Source: Ruminiclostridium sufflavum DSM 19573
GTDB taxonomy: Bacteria; Bacillota; Clostridia; Acetivibrionales; DSM-1351
Length of the DNA stretch: 41,144 bases
NCBI RefSeq assembly: GCF_003208175.1
Contig: NZ_QKMR01000020.1
Span: forward strand, 44,379 to 85,522
Reading direction: 5' to 3'
In this document: positions 35,700 through 41,144 of the stretch, in pieces
Position numbering within the stretch: the first letter of the stretch is position 1
Layout: the number at the start of each line of letters is the position of its first letter
Notes under the pieces: generated by a model
The model's input: only the letters and a program-made list of their open reading frames with translations
Database searches by the model: none
What the model was told of the DNA's origin: nothing
Position numbers and translations under genes: made by a program

Positions 35700-37511
35700 T
35701 CATTTTCTAGTTATTCCTCTTGTACTTGATAGCCTTGACAGCTCGCTTTGAGGCAATTCCATTTTCAGAATGTCATAAATATCCCTGCCGCCGTTTCTCT
35801 GTCTGAAAATAAAATTGTACTTATCCAGAGTGAGCCATTTTTGAACTACTTCATCGGGCATACTCGCAGACTCAGCAAGCCTTTTAACAGATTTTTCCTC
35901 AAGTCTGAAGAATACCTTGTATTTCGTGTTATCCCACAATGCTTCCCCTCCGTCTTCAGTAAACAGAACCGAAGGATCATTAAAGCCCAGAATTGTCTGA
36001 TCATTAAATTTACGGCCTGTTGTCACACTTCTGAAAACAGGAGCTCTTGCATACGGATTTTTCCTGAGACGCTGCCACTCATCGAATATTTCAGCAGAAA
36101 ATCTGCTTTTAAGAATCCTGTCCCTTTTTATCTGCTGCCAGGTCATATGTGTTGTTGAAATTATTTTCACCGCTCCAATCTGCTGATCAGCAATGTTGTC
36201 CGCTGAGCTTGCCACATGGAAAACTATAAGGTTTGAGTTCTTCATCCAATCGCCTGACTCAGCCTTGGCAAACAAGTCACTGTCAGGTCCTTCAAAATAT
36301 GTCCATAAATCTTCTTTTAATTCAGAAGCCCCCTCATCTCCTGCTTCACCGTTTCTTTTAATAATTCTGTACAAAGGATGCAGGCCTATCTCACTGTTTC
36401 TGTTTGTCCATGTTGAAGGATCAGCTTTGATTATGCCTGCTCTTTCCCACATTTCTGTTATTGCCCGGCCGAACGCATTTTTCTTTTTAACTGTGAAGTT
36501 CTCCGACAGCAGGCTTATGGTTGCCCTGGTATTTGAAAACGCTTCGTTATATCTCGCCTGATCGGATTCTCCGGCTCTGATCATACTGTCCTCATCAAGA
36601 GCATCTCTATCTATTTCATCAAGAACCGGTCTTTCAATAAAGGTCGGATCAACATATTTGCCGGTTCCCATTGTGTAATCAACCCAAGTTCCGTTAACAG
36701 CCCTGCACAGGTTGAAGTACTCACCGTCAACATCAAACACATACACTTTGAGCCCTTCAAGTAAAAGCGAAACTATCATTCCCTTTATCCAGGTTGATTT
36801 ACCTTCGTCTGAGCCTCCGACAACTATAGTGTTTTGATTATCTGAGCCGTATGTAAAATCTTTGTATACCGCAGTTGCATCCTTTACCCTGTGTCCGACA
36901 TATGCCCCATGCCCGTCGCTTATGCTTCCATCCAGAAAAGGATAAAATGCTGACATTGCATCCATATCCAGTACTCTTCCGCGATACCGTTCAAAGAGTG
37001 CATTATTCCCTCCGCCTATCCATGCCAGATCAAGAGCCTTATGCTGCTCGGAATTTAACTCCTGAACCTTATAGTCCTTGAACTCCATTTTATTAACGAA
37101 TTCCTCGGTGCTCTTTTTAAATAGGGTACTGTTATCCGAGGATATTGTCACGGACAGCCAGATATCAGCATACCTGCCCGATGCCTTGTTCCGCAGATAC
37201 AACAGCGAATCCAGTGATTTTACTTCCTCGCTTCTTGCTTCATCCGCCACATCACCCGTTTGCCGTGAATCAATATTTCTCTTCAGCCTCCTCAGCTTGG
37301 CTTTCATCTTCCAGTCAAATTTAAGTGCTGCCGGTCTTGTGTGCAGGGAATAGTTTATTATAATTTCCGGACCTGTATGATCTCCATGGGTGATAATATA
37401 CAGCATTCCCGGTATTGCATTTTCCGGAAAGTCGGTGATAAGAAATGTTTTTACGTACATATTATTTATCTGCAGGCTTTCCTTCTTAAGAATTACATTG
37501 TTTGGCAACAT
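35700..37511 (-). CDS. VirB4/TraE-like ATPase of a conjugation system
   Basis: The 603-residue protein has an N-terminal domain (about 1-200) and an HerA/VirB4-type ATPase domain. The P-loop is VVGGSDEGKST (232-240, with DE in place of the usual TG), followed by VYVFDVDGEYFNLC. Walker B is AEIFDEWQRLRKNP, and FRSVTTGRKFNDQTILGFND resembles the sensor segment. VirB4 proteins energise type IV secretion and are the most conserved part of conjugation machinery in Gram-positive elements. GGAG lies 9 nt before the ATG. It is the first gene of the leftward module, with a strong terminator-like hairpin and an IS66 element immediately upstream, so the original upstream genes (relaxase, VirB6, VirB8) are not present in the window. 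Confidence 0.82.
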   Translation of the reverse strand: MLPNNVILKKESLQINNMYVKTFLITDFPENAIPGMLYIITHGDHTGPEIIINYSLHTRPAALKFDWKMKAKLRRLKRNIDSRQTGDVADEARSEEVKSLDSLLYLRNKASGRYADIWLSVTISSDNSTLFKKSTEEFVNKMEFKDYKVQELNSEQHKALDLAWIGGGNNALFERYRGRVLDMDAMSAFYPFLDGSISDGHGAYVGHRVKDATAVYKDFTYGSDNQNTIVVGGSDEGKSTWIKGMIVSLLLEGLKVYVFDVDGEYFNLCRAVNGTWVDYTMGTGKYVDPTFIERPVLDEIDRDALDEDSMIRAGESDQARYNEAFSNTRATISLLSENFTVKKKNAFGRAITEMWERAGIIKADPSTWTNRNSEIGLHPLYRIIKRNGEAGDEGASELKEDLWTYFEGPDSDLFAKAESGDWMKNSNLIVFHVASSADNIADQQIGAVKIISTTHMTWQQIKRDRILKSRFSAEIFDEWQRLRKNPYARAPVFRSVTTGRKFNDQTILGFNDPSVLFTEDGGEALWDNTKYKVFFRLEEKSVKRLAESASMPDEVVQKWLTLDKYNFIFRQRNGGRDIYDILKMELPQSELSRLSSTRGITRK

Positions 37512-37544
37512 GCTTTTCAGCTCCTTTTTTGTTTTTTAGCGTAC

Positions 37545-37579
37545 AAAAAAAAAGACAAATCCGAAATGGAAATGTCTTT
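37545..37579 (-). terminator. Strong intrinsic terminator upstream of the VirB4-like gene
   Basis: On the minus strand AAAGACA and TGTCTTT form a stem extended by TCC/GGA across a small internal loop, followed by nine T (37545-37553). It points towards the VirB4-like gene 34 nt further on. It either ended a lost upstream gene or attenuates the module. Confidence 0.6.
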
Positions 37580-37700
37580 AAATTAATGTATATTTAGTTT
37601 TTAATTCAAAAGCATCTTTAATATTTAGTAAGCGCTCAATCTTGGAGCTCATAGTAGTTTATCCATCCGTATGAGATAATCCTTCTAACATAGTCTTTAG

Positions 37701-37734
37701 ACTTTTTAGAGTTTTTCGACTTTGTCTAAAAAGT
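37701..37734 (+). terminator. Hairpin inside the IS66 left end
   Basis: ACTTTTTAGA (37701-37710) and TCTAAAAAGT (37725-37734) form a perfect 10-bp stem 30 nt before tnpA. Similar folds near IS ends block outside transcription; it lacks a T-tract on the plus strand, so function is unsure. Confidence 0.35.
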
Positions 37735-37763
37735 TTAGAAATCACCAAGGAGGCTATCCCGAT

Positions 37764-38110
37764 ATGGATAAAATTACAGGTACCAAAAACGACTTCAGAA
37801 TAAAGCAGTGGACTAAAATCATCCAGACCTGTCAAGCCAGTGGGATGACGGTTGTCGATTGGTGCAGCCAGAACGACATCAAAATCAAATCATATTACTA
37901 CTGCTACGAAGAGTACGTGCCTTAGCATGCGATGCCAGACAACTTGTACCTCAGAAGACAGAGCAGCAGATTGTACCTATATCTTTCCGGCAAGCAGAAA
38001 CATCTGCAGCAGTCACGATCCATCTGTCTTCAATTTGTGTAGATATACATGATGGAACTTCCAGGGAAACCATCGAAGCAGTTCTATCTGCATTGAAAAA
38101 CATATGTTAG
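37764..38110 (+). pseudogene. tnpA: IS66 TnpA, frameshifted
   Basis: From ATG 37764 (GGAGG 10 nt upstream) the frame encodes the TnpA helix-turn-helix region (KIIQTCQASGMTVVDWCSQN, then SYYYC) and stops at 37925. The second half continues in another frame (LRRVRALACDARQLVPQ and onwards) and ends with a stop at 38108-38110, overlapping the tnpB start as in intact IS66 elements. A single missing base near 37912 joins the two. It is either a real inactivating mutation or a sequencing error. Confidence 0.8.
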
Positions 38111-38460
38111 GCGACTTTACAAAGGCAGAAGACATTTACATTGTCTGCGGATATTCTGATATGCGAAAGTCAATCGACGGATTCGCCGCAATCATAAAGG
38201 GAACTTTCGGCATGAATCCATTTTCTCCCAGTCTGTTTTTGTTCTGCGGAAAAAGAAGAGATAGGATAAAAGCTCTTTATTGGGAAGGAGACGGTTTTGT
38301 CCTACTGTACAAGCGTCTGGAGAACGGAAGCTTCAAATGGCCTCGTACACCAGAGCAGGCAAGACGTCTTACAATGCAGGAATTTCGGTGGCTTATGGAT
38401 GGCTTGGTGATTGATCAGCCTAAAGCAATTCGGGAAGCAAAACAGGGTGATATCTTTTGA
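38104..38460 (+). CDS. tnpB: IS66 accessory protein TnpB
   Basis: The 118-residue protein is the IS66 Orf2/TnpB: IYIVCGYSDMRKSIDGFAAI, LFLFCGKRRDRIKALYWEGD, GFVLLYKRLENGSFKWP and the FRWLMDGL end are all family signatures. It is required for efficient IS66 transposition though its exact activity is unknown. Its start overlaps the tnpA stop, and it appears intact. Confidence 0.95.
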   Translation: MLGDFTKAEDIYIVCGYSDMRKSIDGFAAIIKGTFGMNPFSPSLFLFCGKRRDRIKALYWEGDGFVLLYKRLENGSFKWPRTPEQARRLTMQEFRWLMDGLVIDQPKAIREAKQGDIF

Positions 38461-38536
38461 TAAAAAAGTGATAAAAAGTATTGATTTTACTGTGTTTTAG
38501 CTGGAAATTTCAGACTGATAATGGTATAATTAACTT

Positions 38537-40090
38537 ATGCAAAAGATTGATATTACAGGGCTTTCTCCCAATCAAATTGAATATGTTTCCTCTTTGGAAA
38601 AAACAGTGGAAAACCAGCAAGTTCGTATTGAACAACTTACTGAGCTTCTTATTAAATCTCAAAAAGCTTTATATGGCCAATCTAGCGAAAAGCGGCGTTA
38701 TGTTTTTGGTGAAGATAGCGGTCAGCTATCCTTATTCAACGAGGCAGAGCTTGAGGCCGGCAACAAGGCGGAAGAACCTACCGTACAGACCATTGTGGCA
38801 GCACATGCCAGAAAACCCAAGCGAACCAAGGAAGAACTGGCAGAAACAATACCCGTGGTGGAAGTCGTTTGTGATCTGGATGAAGACAAACGTACCTGCG
38901 ATATATGTAATGCTGACTTGAGGTATATCGGCAAGGAATATGTCCGGGACGAACTAGAGATCATCCCTGCCCAGGTACGTATATTGAGATATATTCGCTT
39001 TAATTATGTATGCAAGGAATGTGAGAAGGAGACTTGCGAAGCTAATATTGTCAAATCTCCTGTCCCTGAACCTGTTATGAAACGCAGCCTTGCTTCTGCT
39101 TCAACTGTGGCTTATGTAATGTACCAAAAATATGCAAATGGAATGCCTTTGTACCGACAGGAAAAAGACTGGGTCAACCAAGGAGTGAAACTTTCCAGAG
39201 CTACTCTGTCCAACTGGATTATACGTCCAAGCCATGAATGGCTTGAACCAGTGTATAATGCCATTAAGAAACATCTGGTGACCGAGCCGTTGATCCATGC
39301 AGACGAAACTGTCCTGCAGGTATTGAAAGAGCCTGGCCGGAAAGCAACCACAGAATCACGAATGTGGGTCTACACTTCCAGTCAAAGTCCGACTCCGGCC
39401 GTTTTGTTTGAATACCAACCGACACGATCCGGTCAGCATGCCAGACGGTTTCTGGAAGGTTTTTCGGGTTATCTCCAAACAGATGGCTATAGTGGTTACA
39501 ATGCAGTACCTAATGTCATACATTGTGGATGCTGGGCTCATTTACAGCGCAAATTTGAAGAAGCAATTCCTAATGGAGCAGATAGCAAAAGTTCCAAGGC
39601 GGCTATTGGATATGATTACTGTAACCGCTTATTTGCCATGGAAAAGAATTGGGTGGAATTATCTGCTGAAGAGCGGTACGAAGAACGTCTAAAACACGCA
39701 AACCCACTTCTTGATGAATTTTGGCAATGGGTATCACTCTTAAATCCATTGCAAAACTCCAATCTGGGAAAAGCGGTCACCTATGCGTTGAATCAAAAGG
39801 AAACTCTGAATAATTTTCTGCTGGATGGACGCATTGAAATTTCCAACAATCGTGCTGAAAATGCCATCAGGCCTTATGTCACAGGTAGGAAGAATTGGCT
39901 TTTTGCCGATACGACCCGTGGAGCTAAAGCCAGTGCCATTGTATACAGCATGATTGAGTCTGCGAAAGCGAATCAACTCAACCCATATATGTACTTGGTA
40001 TATCTACTGTCAAAATTGCCGGGCTTGAAAGAATTAACGCAAGAATCTCTGACACCTTATTTGCCATGGTCACCCGAATTGCCATCCTGA
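38537..40090 (+). CDS. tnpC: IS66 transposase TnpC
   Basis: The 517-residue DDE transposase has an N-terminal leucine-rich helix with LIKSQKALYGQSSEKRR, a zinc-finger-like CDIC/VCKEC region (about 121-167) and the catalytic core. D256 (IHADET), D316 (LQTDGYSGYN) and E441 (NNRAENAIRPY) are the acidic triad. It is full length, so the element could move only if the tnpA frameshift is bypassed or unimportant. Confidence 0.95.
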   Translation: MQKIDITGLSPNQIEYVSSLEKTVENQQVRIEQLTELLIKSQKALYGQSSEKRRYVFGEDSGQLSLFNEAELEAGNKAEEPTVQTIVAAHARKPKRTKEELAETIPVVEVVCDLDEDKRTCDICNADLRYIGKEYVRDELEIIPAQVRILRYIRFNYVCKECEKETCEANIVKSPVPEPVMKRSLASASTVAYVMYQKYANGMPLYRQEKDWVNQGVKLSRATLSNWIIRPSHEWLEPVYNAIKKHLVTEPLIHADETVLQVLKEPGRKATTESRMWVYTSSQSPTPAVLFEYQPTRSGQHARRFLEGFSGYLQTDGYSGYNAVPNVIHCGCWAHLQRKFEEAIPNGADSKSSKAAIGYDYCNRLFAMEKNWVELSAEERYEERLKHANPLLDEFWQWVSLLNPLQNSNLGKAVTYALNQKETLNNFLLDGRIEISNNRAENAIRPYVTGRKNWLFADTTRGAKASAIVYSMIESAKANQLNPYMYLVYLLSKLPGLKELTQESLTPYLPWSPELPS

Positions 40091-40161
40091 TGTCATAAGG
40101 ATTCAAACAAGGCACCCCAAGATTAAGCGCTTACGAATAAAGGAGGCATTTAAGTACCAAA

Positions 40162-40641
40162 ATGATAAATTATTATTTTTATATTTTAAAAGAGTTGATG
40201 GTTAGAAATATTATATTTAGCATAGTTTTAATTGTACTTATTATTTTTATGTGGCAAGGGAAAAGTATTACTATTGGTAAAAAGTGCGATATAGAATCAA
40301 AACCTAGTGAAAAATACAAACTTGTATCTAATATAGTAAAGATAATTTATACAAGAGGACTACCAGTGTTTTTTTTAATTGGAATATTCTATTTAAACTT
40401 TAATGTAACTAGGGATTTTATTAATCCTAATATAATAGCTAGCAAAGGAACGATAGAGGCAATGAGTTATAGTTCAGAAAAATTAAAATATGACTATACT
40501 GTTAAATTTGATGGAACCAATTATAATGTGCCAAAAAGTATACAAGACTATAAATATTTAAAAAAAGGGAAAAAGTACAGTATTTATTATTTTGAACATA
40601 GTAGAACTATAGTTAGAATAAGAGAGTTGGATTCAGAGTGA
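40162..40641 (+). CDS. Small membrane protein, unknown family
   Basis: The 159-residue product has membrane segments at about 15-29 and 70-84, then a beta-rich domain of about 70 residues (GTIEAMSYSSEKLKYDYTVK, KKGKKYSIYYFEHSRTIV). The layout recalls DUF3592-like proteins. GGAGG lies 15 nt before ATG 40162, a long spacing; ATG 40198 is an alternative. The start lies only 28 nt from the IS66 end, so the promoter or N-terminus may have been altered. A terminator follows at 40686. Base use is more AT-rich than in the IS66 genes. Confidence 0.6.
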   Translation: MINYYFYILKELMVRNIIFSIVLIVLIIFMWQGKSITIGKKCDIESKPSEKYKLVSNIVKIIYTRGLPVFFLIGIFYLNFNVTRDFINPNIIASKGTIEAMSYSSEKLKYDYTVKFDGTNYNVPKSIQDYKYLKKGKKYSIYYFEHSRTIVRIRELDSE

Positions 40642-40663
40642 AAAAATGATTTAATGCAGAGAC

Positions 40664-40809
40664 GAGACCGTTTCAAAGTTTGTGTAAACCTCCAAATTGA
40701 TGTTAGAATAAATACATCAATTTGGAGGTTTTTTATGGGAAGAAGGAATGAAAGTCCCGAAAAGAAAAAGCGTAGAGCATTGATAGGAGATGACCTTGCC
40801 TCAATAAAA
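40664..40809 (+). mobile_element. Fragment of an IS256-like element (left end and first codons)
   Basis: GAGACCGTTTCAAAGTTTGT, followed by GTAAA, resembles an IS256-family terminal repeat. A hairpin follows, then GGAGG and ATG 40735 opening a frame MGRRNESPEKKKRRALIGDD that stops resembling a transposase where TGGACAGC begins at 40810. I read it as an element cut by the IS3-family insertion. Family assignment is from memory of the end pattern and is tentative. Confidence 0.4.
40686..40734 (+). terminator. 18-bp perfect hairpin with T-tract
   Basis: Positions 40686-40703 and 40714-40731 are perfect inverted copies with a 10-nt loop, followed by T to 40734. It can end transcription of the membrane-protein gene at 40162. 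Its second arm also contains GGAGG 6 nt before ATG 40735, so it would hide that ribosome binding site, as several IS elements do to limit transposase made from outside transcription. Confidence 0.7.
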
Positions 40810-41144
40810 TGGACAGCAAGAATCACTATTTATCTCATTAATTCTTATAATACCTATGATATTTCCTTCAGCATGAATGGTGGAATATACCCATTTGTTG
40901 AATGAGTCCTTTTACGGTTATAAAACAGTTCTATGTATTCAAAAACAGCCTTTTTAGCCTCAGCTCTGGTCTCAAAATTATAATCATTTAGCCATTCCAT
41001 TTTAAGTTTGCCCCAGAAAGATTCCATAGGGGCATTGTCATAACAATTGCCCTTTCTGCTCATACTGCATACAAAGCCATATCTTTTTAGCAGATTTTGA
41101 TAGTCATTACTGGCATATTGAATTCCCCGGTCAGAATGAATTAT
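40810..41144 (-). mobile_element. IS3-family element, 3' end, cut by window edge
   Basis: The element end reads TGGACAGC from 40810, the usual TG...CA type terminus of IS3 elements. The orfB 3' part lies inside and the rest is beyond the window. Confidence 0.7.
40854..41144 (-). CDS. IS3-family transposase OrfB, C-terminal part
   Basis: The frame is open from the window edge (IIHSDRGIQYASNDYQ) to a TAG at 40854, giving 96 residues of the rve integrase core. HSDRGIQY holds the second catalytic aspartate. SRKGNCYDNAPMESFWGKLK contains the catalytic glutamate, and YIELFYNRKRTHSTNGYIPP is the C-terminal signature. The N-terminal part and orfA lie outside the window. Confidence 0.92.
   Translation of the reverse strand: MIHSDRGIQYASNDYQNLLKRYGFVCSMSRKGNCYDNAPMESFWGKLKMEWLNDYNFETRAEAKKAVFEYIELFYNRKRTHSTNGYIPPFMLKEIS

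Larger units (their letters stand above)
37628..40134 (+). mobile_element. IS66-family insertion sequence
   Basis: The ends GTAAGCGCTCAATCTTGG (from 37628) and the complement of GTAAGCGCTTAATCTTGG (to 40134) are 18-bp inverted repeats with one mismatch, with the GTAAGCG start typical of IS66. Inside are tnpA (frameshifted), tnpB and tnpC in the usual order. IS66 elements create 8-bp target duplications, but the flanking octamers (AATATTTA left, GAATAAAG right) differ, so one flank was probably lost by deletion or recombination. Confidence 0.92.

Noticed and set aside
40654-40905. 83-codon forward frame at the right edge
   Set aside because: It crosses the hairpin and the boundary between two IS remnants; only the part from 40735 may be an original transposase start.

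Overview
The window looks like chromosome of a low-GC, mesophilic, cellulosome-producing clostridium (Ruminiclostridium or a related Clostridium). The strongest evidence is the partial scaffoldin at the left edge (signal peptide, CBM3, then alternating X2 and type I cohesin domains). A SigI-type sigma factor, AT-rich intergenic DNA, AGGAGG ribosome binding sites and several TTG or GTG starts agree with this. Species cannot be fixed from the sequence alone.

Layout. 1-3172: scaffoldin N-terminal half and, upstream on the same strand, an orphan sigI. 4039-9808: a very large hybrid sensor (Ser/Thr kinase, AAA ATPase, TPR, GAF, histidine kinase) overlapping a NarL/LuxR-type response regulator. 9809-13227: several strong hairpins, a XerD-like tyrosine recombinase, an alkyltransferase-like protein and a YgiD-type extradiol dioxygenase. 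13540-13585: the 3' part of a tRNA-Thr(GGU) gene with a terminator still downstream, which looks like one end of an integrated element. 13719-18059: a secreted 1446-residue BspA-like repeat protein. 18314-27931: an exopolysaccharide cluster read leftwards (GT2, pyruvyl transferase, FrhB-like, GT4, EpsG-like polymerase, second pyruvyl transferase, second FrhB-like, flippase). 28973-31374: a lipoprotein and a secreted NlpC/P60-type protein. 31774-37511: a partial conjugation-like module (FtsK/SpoIIIE ATPase, small membrane protein, probable ribbon-helix-helix protein, M23/lysozyme-like wall hydrolase, VirB4-like ATPase). 37628-40134: an IS66-family element with a frameshifted tnpA. 40162-41144: a small membrane protein, an IS256-like fragment and the 3' end of an IS3-family element.

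The most unusual signal is a family of four intergenic elements (10458-10625, 22113-22278, 23514-23670, 28050-28329). All are bounded by GTCAATTAC/GTAATTGAC-type inverted ends and share internal blocks. Three lie in the exopolysaccharide cluster and one lies just upstream of the tyrosine recombinase gene. One cluster copy (22113-22278) is inverted relative to the other two. They could be MITE-like repeats, structured leader RNAs or invertible switches; the sequence alone does not decide.

Read together, the left part concerns cellulosome production and signalling. The part right of 13586 may be an integrative element carrying a surface protein, an exopolysaccharide locus and remnants of transfer machinery, later damaged by insertion sequences.
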